Notes under the pieces: model-generated
Databases searched by the model: none
Seen by the model: only the letters and a program-made list of their open reading frames with translations
What the model was told of the DNA's origin: nothing
Shown: piece by piece, positions 24,474 through 35,249 of the stretch
Layout: every line of letters begins with the position of its first letter
Position numbering within the stretch: position 1 is the first letter of the stretch
NCBI RefSeq assembly: GCF_963678635.1
Contig: NC_087068.1
Location: forward strand, 59,009,896 to 59,073,895
DNA length: 64,000 nt
DNA from: Symsagittifera roscoffensis
Taxonomy: Eukaryota; Xenacoelomorpha; Acoela; Convolutidae
Reading direction: 5' to 3'
Position numbers and translations under genes: made by a program

Positions 24474-25051
24474 TTCTTTCCTAATCCAAGTTCTTATTTT
24501 CGACTTAATTCTCACACAAAAAAAATAAGCTCCAATCCAAAACTCAAAAAATTAAGTATTGCCCTAGGTAAAATTCAATGACCCCGTTTTCTCTTACATC
24601 AAAATCATATTCTATAAACATCAATAACGCCCGCTTATATAACTATGCAAGTATATTTGATTACCTAAACCTGATTTGGAACATAACGGAGTGCGTACTG
24701 AATAACACATCAGCGACTTAGCAAAGCTAAGGTCCCTACCCAGATTTCATACTAGGTAATATATATATTAGCAAAATAGAAACTCGTTTTTATTCTGGGG
24801 TATCAGTTTCTTTTTCTTTTAATTGCAATATATTCTTTGGATTGATTTTGTGTCGGATTCGAGCAACCGCGTACGAATTAATTTATCCTTCCGCAAAAAT
24901 TGACTATAAATCAGCAACTTTTACAAATAAAACATGTAATTTATCAGTTTGTTTCAGTTTTATTTCACTATCAATAGTGTAGTTTTTCTTCCAATACTGT
25001 GCTCACTCAGTGCCCCTTCGTGTAGCTTTTGACCGTCTTCTCTTCTTCTCT

Positions 25052-25235
25052 GTTGTGTTTCCCTGCTTCTATCGTCAGAGTTGTCTATCTCTAGAAGTTG
25101 TGTTGCCCTGCTTCTGTCGTCAAACTTGCTTGTCTCTACTAGTTGTGTTTCCCTTCTTCTATCTTTCCACTTCTCTGTCTGATCAATCGTCTATCTCCAA
25201 GTAGTTTTGGCCTGCTTCTCTCGCAGTTGTCTAAC
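25052..25235. repeat. 45-bp tandem repeats in copia 5' leader (copy A)
   Basis: About four degenerate units starting gttgtgtttccctgcttct at 25,052, 25,097 and 25,142, with a longer, diverged last unit from 25,204. They lie in the unusually long (~900 bp) leader between gag and the 5' LTR. The same array is in copy B at 29,759-29,942. Confidence 0.75.
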
Positions 25236-25363
25236 TGATCAGTTGTATATTTAAAGTTGTAATTTTCACTGTCACAACTCCACTGCAAATCTCAGCTTTT
25301 TTCCTTATTCGTTTGAACAAACAGTCAATCTTGACTCCTGACTTCTCACTCGTGATTGGGCAT

Positions 25364-25377
25364 CTGGGCCCATGACC
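25364..25377 (-). other. copia primer-binding site, copy A (initiator-Met half-tRNA type)
   Basis: Directly adjoining the middle LTR, the plus strand reads ctgggcccatgacc. This nearly matches the anticodon-arm sequence of initiator tRNA-Met. Drosophila copia is known to prime from this internal tRNA segment rather than from the tRNA 3' end. Confidence 0.8.
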
Positions 25378-25620
25378 TATCAAGGTTATTGCAGCGACAA
25401 ACGGTTGATTAATAAGGAGTGAATTAATGAGATTTGAGTGATAATTCCAGTAGCAAATCAGATCAAATATATATTGTAAGTCACCCGCACAAATTTGCTC
25501 GAACCAATGACTAAAGGTCATGTTTCACCAGCTAATTTTAACATAAATCGAGAAGTGATCTTTCAGTTTGAACTGAATAAGAAAGATCAATTCCAGTTCA
25601 GTTAGGAAAAATCACCAATA
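25378..25620 (-). repeat. copia LTR, middle (shared by copies A and B)
   Basis: A single 243-bp LTR that serves as 5' LTR of copy A and 3' LTR of copy B, with no target duplication around it. The copy B polypurine tract (25,621-25,630) and the copy A primer site (25,364-25,377) flank it directly. Confidence 0.9.
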
Positions 25621-25634
25621 CCCCGCCTTTCAAA

Positions 25635-28600
25635 TTAGGTGGTTCCTAGTAGAATGTCTCGGAAAAATGCAGTTTTGCACTTTCCCAAGTTTTTCGTCAA
25701 TGCGTCTGCAGGCATGTTTGCTTTTGGTAAAAAGGTTATTGTCACCTTCTTCTGTTCAACTAACTCTCGAAGGAAGTGTAGTTTTATGGCAAAATGCTTC
25801 GTCTTGCCGTGGTTCATTGAGTGTTTACTAAGGGCAATACAAGCTTGGTTATCAACGAAAACTTCTAAAAGCCTATTACAAATTATGCCTAAGTCGCTAA
25901 GTATGCCCTGTAAATGAATTCCTCCCTTTACTGTTTCGACCACAGCATTGTGTTCTGCTTCGGCTGTTGAAGTTGATACACAACGCTGAAGTCTGCTAGA
26001 CCAGCTGATTACACCTGAGTTGTCACTGAGTTTAAAACAATATCCTGAGGTACTTCTCCTATTGTCTATAGTTCCAGCCCAGTCCGCATCCGAATAGCTA
26101 ACAAGATTCAAGGCCTTATCCCTCCTGTATACTAAAGGTAAATTTTTTGTTCCTAGCAGATACCTAAGACAACTTTTTCCGGCTTTCCAAGGCTTTGCTT
26201 CGGTCATCCTAAATCTTGATATCAATTTTTCAACAAATTTCTCCTGGCTTATGCTAATTTTGTTTCCTGAGTAATCAATTTTCATTCCTAAGAACCATTT
26301 AAGCTCACCTATCTCGCTTATCTCAAATTTTTCAGAGATATTGCTTTCAAACCAGCTACAGAAATTTTTGTCTGCTCCACAAACCACTATATAATCGACC
26401 AACAAGCAAATTAAACCTTCTATCACTCCCTCAATCCTCCTAACAAACAAGCACTCATCAAAAGCTGATTTTTCAAAACCTAATTCCTCAAGATAGCTTT
26501 TTAGAGTCCTATGCCAGTTTCTACCGGACTGCTTCAGTCCATAAAGACTTTTCTTCAGAAGACAAACTAAAGGTTTTCCTTCTTCATCAAACTTCTCGAA
26601 CCCTTCAGGTTTGTTCATAAGAAGTTCTTCATCTAGTTTGGCATTCAAGTATGCAGTTTTAATGTCTAACTTTCTCAACTGATACCTATTTTGAACTGCT
26701 AAGCTCAGGACTATTCTTATGGTCGACATCTTAGCTGTAGGCGAATACGTTTCGTGAAAATCCCTTCCCTCAACTTGGCTAAAACCTTTAGCAACAAACC
26801 TAGCCTTAAACCTGGAAATTTCACCATTAGGTCCGTACTTCAAAGCAAAATGCCATCTGCTGCCTATAGGCTTCTCTCCTCTACTTCTAACTAGTTCCCA
26901 AACTTTGTTTTTCTCTAATGATTCAAACTCTTTTTTCATTGCTTCTTGCCAGTCAGGGTCTGCTAAAGCTTCCTTAGCACTTTTCAGTATATTTTCGAGA
27001 ACTTCTCCAAAAAATACTACATCACCTACTCTTTCTCCTTCGTCATTTTCTATCTTTTTCTCAAAGTAGAACTTAGATTCGTCAAAACTAACGTTTCTAG
27101 ACTTTTGCACTTTGAACTTTCCTTCACTCTCAATTCTTATCAGATAAGCTTTACTATTTTCCGATGTCCCCAGAAAAATTCCCCTTCTAGAGTTTTTGTC
27201 TAGTTTTTTGCGAAGCTGTTTTTCCACAAAACTATACGCTACACATAAAAAAGTTTTCACAAAATTAAGGTTGGGTTTTTCTCCATACATTGACTCGTAG
27301 GGTGTTTTGCCTATAGCAGAATGAAATCACATATTTTTGAGATTAGCAGCCATATTAAGAGCATAAGGCCAATAAGTTTTCGATGAATTTGCATCAAAAA
27401 TTATGCAGCGAGCCATTGGAGTAATTGTTCCCCACAACCTTTCTATCTTTCCGTTCTCTTGAGGGGTATAAGGAGCCGATGTTTCCAGTCTTATTTTTTG
27501 TTTCCTACAAACTCGCCTAAAATCTTGACCAATGTACTCTCCTGCGCCGTCTGAAACTAAAGTCTGAGGGACTCCTATGTCTGCAATGAACCTTTCCAAC
27601 TTTTCTGTTGCCTCATCTCTCGTCTTCATTAAATAAATTTTCAGATATCTAGAAAAACTGTCCGCAAAACCTATAGCATATCTATGTCCATCCTCTGCTA
27701 GCGGGTCGATAGGACCTAAAATATCTGTGTGAACAAAATCTAGTGTCCTGGTTGCCCAGGTATAAAAATCTTTTGGGACTGGCTTCTTTTTGCTTTATTC
27801 AACTCACAAGTTTCACAATTCTCAATTTTAAAATCACTAATCTTCATGCCTTCAACATGTTGCTCCAAATGACTTAAATCTGTGTAGTTATTATGACCCA
27901 TCCTGCAATGCCACTGTTTCAATGTGCTTACTACATAACACTCGTCTTTTCCTACAAAAGTGTCCCATAAAAAGAGACCACTTTCCTCTCTTAATGGGTA
28001 AACTGATCCATTTCCCTGGCGAACAAAAGAGCTCGCACCAAAAACAACTTCTGCTCATGCTTTCTTCATTTTTGATACACTCAGCAAATTTCAGGAACGT
28101 ACAAAGTATCCTTCAGCTCAACCATCTTAAACTCGCCTTTCTCATCTTTCACTCTGAATCTAACTTCGCCTTTCCCTAAAAGGCATTGCTAACCGATCCT
28201 TTGAAGTTCTCATCTAACTAACAAACATGTCTCGATCCTTAATCATATTATTGGTAGCTCCTTAGTCTACAACTAAGTCCTCGCACGGAGACACGCCACT
28301 CAGGAAACTAAAATGAGCCTCTGTTTCAGCTACTAGGTTCTGCTGTTCTCGTTTAGTCTTACTAATGAACTTTTTCTTTGCTTGGCAATATTTTGCAATA
28401 TGTCCAAACTCCTTGCACTCATATCACTGAATTTTTCCAGCTCTATCTTCACTATCTCGTCTGCTGTTTAAGTTTTCTCTGCACTGTTTCGACACATGTC
28501 CTCTTTTATGACACTTGAAACAAACTCTGTTCTCGCATGCTCTTTTTCGATTACTTGTCTCTCGCTATCAAAATTCACTAAATCTCTTTTCAACTCATCT

Positions 28601-29179
28601 AAACTTTTCTCATCTCTACTAAACTTAGCTATAGTAAAAAAGTTTCAAATTGTTTTGAAATTTCTTTCAAAAAAAATTGATATTAACATTTTTTCACTCA
28701 CTCCTTCGTTCACGTGTTCTAAGTTATTTGTTCCTCTGCTCACTTGTTCCTCTGCTCTAGTCAAATAATCTATCACTGTTTCATTGCTATTCTTTTTCAA
28801 AGTTGTAAGTTCGGAGATTAGTTTTTGCAGCCTGGGTCTTTCAAAACTCTTAAACCTTTTCCGTAAAACATCCCAAGCTTTGCTACCATTCCCTTTATAT
28901 GGTTTTAAAAACAAAACTGATTTCTTATGTAGAGCCTGCACAAGATCGTACCAGATATGCAACTGAATTCTTCAAAAATCTCTTTTCCTTTATCTATCGC
29001 AGCTTGTTTTTGATCACTGCTTGCATTCGGGTTAAACTTTACATAAAATTTCTATAATCAACTGTCTCATCTAAAATCTTGTTTAACTTCAAGTGAAAAA
29101 TTCGTGCCTCGAATTGCTCTTCAAAGTAGGAAAAACCTTCTTCTTTTCCCGAAAAAACTATCCTATCAGTTTTCGACAT
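25635..29179 (-). pseudogene. copia copy B gag-pol, defective
   Basis: Same domain order as copy A. The gag starts at 29,179, with CCHC knuckles near 28.4-28.5 kb; in the second the expected CX2C reads Y instead of the second Cys (plus-strand 'catatcactg'). The integrase core is at about 27,327-27,790 and the RT/RNase H frame at 25,635-27,290 (551 codons). It shares with copy A the gag T-run frameshift, the protease TAA, the LYVPEI frameshift, the Asp-to-Tyr RT change (LLVDY) and the missing block before RNase H. Private lesions are a 1-nt T-run deletion near 27,790, a small gag deletion near 28,964, a deletion near 28,180 and TGA at about 27,327. It lacks copy A's TAA after the integrase core. 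The overlapping RT frames differ at about nine residues, all in the N-terminal two thirds. Confidence 0.87.
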
Positions 29180-29758
29180 TTCTTTCCTAATCCAAGTTCT
29201 TATTTTCGACTTAATTCTCACACAAAAAAAAATAAGCTCCAATCCAAAACTCAAAAAATTAAGTATTGCCCTAGGTAAAATTCAATGACCCCGTTTTCTC
29301 TTACATCAAAATCATATTCTATAAACATCAATATCGCCCGCTTATATAACTATGCAAGTATATTTGATTACCTAAACCTGATTTGGAACCTAACGGAGTG
29401 CGTACTGAAAAACACATCAGCGACTTAGCAAAGCTAAGGTCCCTCCTCAGATTTCATACTGGGTAATATATATATTAGCAAAATAGAAACTCGTTTTTAT
29501 TCTGGGGTATCAGTTTCTTTTTCTTTTAATTGCAATATATTCTTTGGATTGATTTTGTGTCGGATTCGAGCAACCGCGTACGAATTAATTTATCCTTCCG
29601 CAAAAATTGACTATAAATCAGCAACTTTTACAAATAAAACATGTAATTTATCAGTTTGTTTCAGTTTTATTTCACTATCAATAGTGTAGTTTTTCTTCCA
29701 ATGCTGTGCTCACTCAGTGCCCCTTCGTGTAGCTTTTGACCGTCTTCTCTTCTTCTCT

Positions 29759-29942
29759 GTTGTGTTTCCCTGCTTCTATCGTCAGAGTTGTCTATCTCTA
29801 GAAGTTGTGTTGCCCTGCTTCTGTCGTCAAAGTTGCTTGTCTCTACTAGTTGTGTTTCCCTTCTTCTATCTTTCCACTGATCTGTCTGATCAATCGTCTA
29901 TCTCCAAGTAGTTTTGGCCTGCTTCTCTCGCAGTTGTCTAAC
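29759..29942. repeat. 45-bp tandem repeats in copia 5' leader (copy B)
   Basis: Counterpart of the copy A array, nearly identical. Upstream leader sequence to the LTR is also collinear with copy A. Confidence 0.7.
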
Positions 29943-30070
29943 TGATCAGTTGTATATTTAAAGTTGTAATTTTCACTGTCACAACTCCACTGCAAATCTC
30001 AGCTTTTTTCCTTATTCGTTTGAACAAACAGTCAATCTTGACTCCTGACTTTTCACTCGTGATTGGGCAT

Positions 30071-30084
30071 CTGGGCCCATGACC
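30071..30084 (-). other. copia primer-binding site, copy B
   Basis: The plus strand reads ctgggcccatgacc immediately before the right LTR at 30,085, identical to the copy A site. Confidence 0.8.
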
Positions 30085-30327
30085 TATCAAGGTTATTGCA
30101 GCGACAAACGGTTGATTAATAAGGAGTGAATTAATGAGATTTGAGTGATAATTCCAGTCGCAGATCAGATCAAATATATATGGTAAATCACCCGCACAAA
30201 GTTGCTCGAACCAATGACTAAAGGTCATGTTTCACCAGCTAATTTTAACAAAAATTGGGAAGTGATCTTTCAGTTTGAACTGAATAAGAAAGATCAATTC
30301 CAGTTTAGCCAGGAAAAATCACCAATA
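30085..30327 (-). repeat. copia LTR, right (5' LTR of copy B)
   Basis: 243 bp, followed directly by target duplication GCTAA at 30,328-30,332. It is the most diverged of the three, with about 11 differences from the middle LTR by eye. Confidence 0.9.
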
Positions 30328-30459
30328 GCTAAAGCACAGACCGTTCTGGTCAGTTTGTGACGTAGTCGTAGAAGTTGAACTATCATTTTCAATCATTATC
30401 ATTCTCAGTTATGGATGCAAAATGGGCGCAAACTCAGACACAATAGAGTTGTTGGAATT

Positions 30460-31006
30460 AAAATAAGCTATTGTAAGCCTGCTCGCTCGCTTTACTCGAT
30501 CGAATTTTACAAAAACCAAAAATTTTGAACCACTTTTGCTCAACTTTTAGAAATTTTTCATGTTAAAATCACGACTGCAAGGGATTTAACAAAACATACC
30601 ACTCAATTCACTCCAAAGATAATGCCGTAGCTGATTTTGCAAGGGAAACAAAAATAAATAAAATAAACAAACCCGAATAAAAAACCTTCATTTTTCAAAT
30701 GGTCGGAACGACAAGCAAAATATGCACAATCGACTACATTTGTCTTCGAAAAATGGCTAACAAAACAAACAAAAATCAAATAATTTTATTTCAAAAAATT
30801 TATGTTAAGGAAGCCTTTACTCACTCGAAATTAGACTAAAAGACAAACAATTAAGAGCCTTTTTCTCGACAATGAGAAAATTTTACTATTAACCATTCTA
30901 TGTCATTCAATCACGACTGAAAGGGCTTTAATTTGATATATTTTGCGACCCATTCTGATGATTATTGCAATATCTGATTTCAAGCGGAAAATTTTTTTTT
31001 TAAAAA
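30460..31006 (+). repeat. copies of dispersed ~900-bp repeat family
   Basis: Contains family landmarks: 'aagctattgtaagcctgctcg', 'cacgactg...gggattta' and a 'gattattgcaatatctgattt' version of the 'gattatttgtggtagctga' landmark. The family recurs at 32.8-35.2, 37.7-39.2 and, inverted, at 62.6-63.2 kb. This copy ends just before the stop codon of the candidate gene at 31,007. Confidence 0.65.
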
Positions 31007-32310
31007 TCAAGTCCACAAACTATATTCCTCTCCACGTTCAGTGGTCTGAGACACAACGATATCTTCAAAGTCTAGTTTCACAACACTACTAACTGCAAGA
31101 ATTACAAAAAACGACAGTCATTATCTACTGATAAGGTTTTTAAGCAAACACTGCTGCGGAGCAGATTTCACAAACAACTCAACTACAAAAGTTACAACCA
31201 GAAAACTTGAACTAGTTACGCACCCAAATGAATACAGTTGAGCATGGTTGCACGATATCCGTCCCACCAATCACGGAGCTTGTCAGTTCCTGCTAACGCC
31301 AACACTACACTGGGTTCAAATGGTAGAAAATATGACTATTGAAGACGTGAATGAAGGAATGTTCTCACCTGATACATTGATAGTTTCACGAGCCAACAGT
31401 CTTCCATTTTGGTGAACTAGAAAACAAAACACTGTAGCAATTTACATGGGTAACAAATTAGTCCGTTCACTATCATTAATATGTCGCAACTTGTTTCGCC
31501 ATGTACTCATCTGATCGCTCCTTATTCATTAAATATGCTTGCTAAAAGGTAGGAAAGGTAGAACCACTCATGTTCACAGCCGATCGAGACTTCAAAATAG
31601 TTTCCAAAGCAACTGCAATTGAGACTCCAGACGGAACCTCAATGCATTGGACACTACTTTTCATGCTTACTTTTCAAACTATAGATGCTTAAATGAGTTT
31701 GACGCGTGGCAACCAACAAAAATAAGGTAACATTTCGCCAACACACAACAATATCGATAAGTCAAAAAATCACTTCCTTAATCAGACTGATCAATTTGAG
31801 AAATATGAGCCAAAAAATGACTTTATAATTTGCTAAGAATTCTGAAAATCAAATCGACTTAGAAATTTATTGCACCATTTGCCTTTTAGTTACTGGAAAA
31901 AATTATGGGACGTACAAAAAATTGGGACGCAAAGAAAGAAAGAAAAAACTTAAAGGTTTTTGTTATGTTAAACAATTAACAAAACGAACGACCCAAAAAC
32001 GTGGTATTATTTCTACTTCCAGAATCAGAACTACCACAACCTTTTCCTCTTTGTTTACGGAATCCATTATTTTTTTACTTAATATAAAAACATGTTAGCG
32101 ATATTTGTTGACATCGGTTGTCAACTTATTGTTTTGAACGCGCGTTTGAGCAAACCTTGTCCCAAAAGTGGTGTCACTTGAAGCAGTAACAGACATACCT
32201 GTAAGGAGGTAGATTTGTTCTGTCATCTTCAATAAGTGCAACATACACTCTGTTCCCACAGTGGGTGACTTCATTTCGGGACTCCCAATCAGCTGCACTT
32301 TCACAAGGTG
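31007..32310 (-). CDS. candidate spliced gene, unknown product (at least five exons)
   Basis: Minus-strand exons: 32,199 to about 32,292-32,310; 31,565-31,653; 31,369-31,416; 31,224-31,304; and 31,007-31,092 ending in TGA. Donors include GTATGT, GTGAG and GTGCGT; acceptors include TTTTCTAG, TGTAG and TTCTTGCAG. Each junction keeps frame: 2 nt are carried across the first and 1 nt across the other three. One intron (31,305-31,368) is 64 bp. Peptide pieces in order: THCGNRVYVALIEDDRTNLP; QCIEVPSGVSIAVALETILK; HQNGRLLARETINVS; LALAGTDKLRDWWDGYRATM; SSVVKLDFEDIVVSQTTERG. I do not recognise the family. The 'VLALAGTDKLRDWW' piece superficially resembles the strand before the lipase-3 core, but that is not a claim. 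The 5' end and the donor of exon two (31,565 or 31,568) are unsettled. Repeats abut the 3' end, so it could be a degenerating gene. Confidence 0.5.
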
Positions 32311-32509
32311 CTCATTTTTCAACAGAACCTGTAGCAAATTTCAAAACCTAAAGTTACAACGCACTTTATGGGAAAAACTAATAAACTTCTTCCGGCAATT
32401 GTTTTTTGTTAACCAGCCAGAAAACCAGCCAGAAAACTAACCCGAAAACTAACTATTTAGGGTCAACTAAGCTATGGCTATCTTACAAGATCTCACCTTG
32501 TAAATTGCA

Positions 32510-32579
32510 GCGCACGTGCGATGTGAACCCGCAATCATATGATTGCCGGGCATCATCACTACCGATGCACCACAACGCC
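32510..32579 (-). pseudogene. tRNA-like sequence, degenerate
   Basis: The minus strand has an A-box-like tggtgcatcggtagtgat, a perfectly palindromic anticodon-arm candidate caatcatatgattg, and a B-box-like gggttcacatc. The T-stem is mispaired and the acceptor stem does not close, so it is a tRNA-derived pseudogene or SINE head. Confidence 0.45.
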
Positions 32580-32829
32580 ATACGATACGATACTTGCAAT
32601 TAATAGGATACTTGCCTCAAATAAAGTAATTTCTATATGCATATTGAATTGATTCATTATATCAAAACAAAAGAGTGATAAACCATTTTAAAGCAGTTTC
32701 AGCCATGATTCGACGACGGCATAAAAAAAAAACTTTCGAAAAGTTGTCCCAGTGTCGAGAAAGATATTGAGTTTTCGTTCAATTTCGAGCGGGTAAATCG
32801 ATCAACGTTCGCTATATCAGAACGTAACA

Positions 32830-35245
32830 TTAATTTAGGCTTTTAGGCTAAGAGAACGTGATTTTTCTAGTTTTGGAAAATTCCTTTAGCGCTTCCCTGA
32901 CAATGAAAGTTTTCATAGAAAAAAATTAAAAATTGTGCAAAACAATTTTAAAAAAATGAGCAAAACTTTTTCATTTTTTGTTTGTGATTCAATTTTTGAG
33001 GGCTAAATTTGTCAATTAAGCCTAGTTTAATAACTTTCTACGAGTTTGAAAGACCTTGAAAAAAATACAAAAAATTCATGATTGTGGTCGAAACATTTTG
33101 TACTACTTGCACAGCAACCGGCAATAACGAAATAACGCTTCGTGTTTTTTTATTCAAGCAAAGCCCAAAGAATTAGAAAAAAAAACAATTTAAAAACAAA
33201 ACAAAGAAAAAATGTAAGTAGAAAAGCTTTAGCCAGCAGAATGCAGTCAAGATGACTACTTCAGGGAGATCTTGACAACAAATCTCACATGGTTTCCTAT
33301 TTTAATTAGAAACAAATGTTTAAACACTATATCTTAAAAAAAGTTTAACTCGAATTACTATCAAAGAAACACAGTCGAGAAACACTAATACAAGTAACAA
33401 TTGAGCATTCAAAAACATTTCCGAGCGGCCACTCATAATGCACGCCTGTTAACACGAAAACAAAATTGCCATAATGCGTAAAATGATAGCTGTTAAACAA
33501 AATTAGAGCTCTCAAGTGTTAGCTCGAAGACGCCCCAACCCGACCACTCTTTATATGTATGAAAAAATTAAATTCTATTTTTGAGGCAATATAAGACTCA
33601 GGCAATATAAAACAAGGATACCCGGTTACTGTGCAACTGGCACAGAATGCTCCGACCATAGTCTTAAAATCAACAAAGTTTTTCAATTATAGTCATTTTT
33701 TTCGGTGTCTTGCGATAGGAGCTGAAAATTATTAAGGATTAGGTACATTCGTGTACATTCCGTACAGCCATACTGCAATATGAAAACTGAAAACCAATTT
33801 GTGTGGAAAAACAACTAGAAAAACGAAAAAGTAGAATTCGATTATAAATTCGATTCGAACATTTTTTTCTTTCCAAAAAAGCGCTAAAATACTCATAACA
33901 AACTAAGGTTACCCACGTAAAACTAACTTTTTACGTTTTAAATTAAGCTATTGTAAGACTTTAGGCAATTGAAATAAGACTGCTCGCTCGCCTTATTCGC
34001 TCGAAATAAGACAAAAATTCAAACCGGTTTTTCTCAATGCTGGGAAGTTTTTTTGAAGTTTTTTGATGTGATTCAAACCACGACTGAGGCTTTAATATGA
34101 TATATCATTCAAACAGTCCGATCATTATGTGTGGTACCTGATTTTGCGTGGAAAAAAATAAATAAAAAACAGGCTGAATGCAAAGTTCCTCCCCAGTTGC
34201 AATGATCAGAACAACAAGAATAGCCGGTAACTAAGCAAGTAGCACAGAATGTTCCTGCAATAGTCTTAGAAACATACAACAATTTTTTTTCAAAACCTCA
34301 GTAGTTTTTTTTCTGCATTGTGTGATAAAAAGAATCTGAACAAAAAAATTAGAGCATAGACAAATTTGAGATTCATGGTAACATAACCAAAATGGAAAAC
34401 AATTTTTGTAGAAAAAGAAAAAAAGAGTTAACAAAACATTTAAAAAAACATCAAAATTTTCAGAAAATATTTCAATTTTTTCTGCAGTTTTTCGATTCTA
34501 AACTAACTTGAGTCGAGTGAACTAACTTTAGTCGAGTAAAACAAAACTAACTTAAGACAAATAAAACTATACTTTTACCACTTAAATTAAGCAACTGTGA
34601 GACTTTAAGCTGTTAAAATGAACTATTGTCAGCCATATCGCTCACAAGAAATTAGAAAAATTAGAAACTTCAAACCGGTTTTTCTCCACACCGCGAGTTT
34701 TTTTGAAAAATTTAATGCCTTTCGAATCAAGACTGAAAGAGCTTTTACATGATATAACACTCAGCTCACTCTAGCGATTATTTGTGGTAGCTGAACTTGC
34801 GCTGAAAACAAAAAAAAAACACACCAGCATATAAAGTTCCTCCGCATTTCTCAAATGGTCGGAACAATAAGCCAAAACCATTCACACACAAAAAACAGAC
34901 AAAAAATGAAAGTAAAATTCAAAATCACAGCTGGTGGTAAATTTTAAAAATATATATTAATAATCGTTATTTTTCTTGTTTTGAAAAACTCCTTTAGCGC
35001 TTCTCTGGCAACAACAGTGTTCTTAAAACAATTTTAAAAGTGTGCAAATCATAGGAAAAAAATCTTAAAAACTTTTTTTTTAATTTTTCATTTTTTTTGA
35101 GATTCATTTTTTGAGGACAAACTTTGTTGATTAAATCTTGTTAAATAATTTTCTACGCATTTGTACAAGACTCAATCACACCGCGGAAACTTAAATGCCT
35201 GTCGAATCACAACCGAAAGGGCTTTAAATGATACTAGCGTGTACC
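32830..35245 (+). repeat. dispersed ~900-bp repeat family, several partial copies
   Basis: Partial copies at about 32,830-33,180, 33,620-34,200, 34,220-34,900 and 34,950-35,240. Recurring landmarks are 'gccggtaact/ccggttactgtgcaa', 'cacagaatg', 'ctcgctcg', 'caaaccggtttttctc', 'gattcaaaccacgactga', 'gtggtagctga', 'caaagttcctcc', 'atggtcggaac' and 'ttgaggacaaa'. The units run in the same direction in varying states of truncation. No coding capacity. The intervening 33,180-33,620 shows nothing else. Confidence 0.7.
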
Positions 35246-35249
35246 GCAC

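Larger units (their letters stand above)
20645..30332 (-). mobile_element. Ty1/copia tandem dimer (three LTRs, two internal regions)
   Basis: LTRs of 243 bp each lie at 20,650-20,892, 25,378-25,620 and 30,085-30,327, separated by internal regions of 4,485 and 4,464 bp, all in minus-strand orientation. The target duplication GCTAA occurs only at the outer edges (20,645-20,649 and 30,328-30,332), so both copies occupy one insertion site. Each internal region starts with a copia-type primer site and ends with a polypurine tract next to the LTR. Both copies are defective and share many lesions. The likely origin is unequal LTR-LTR exchange after a single insertion, or integration of a dimeric DNA. 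Confidence 0.92.
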
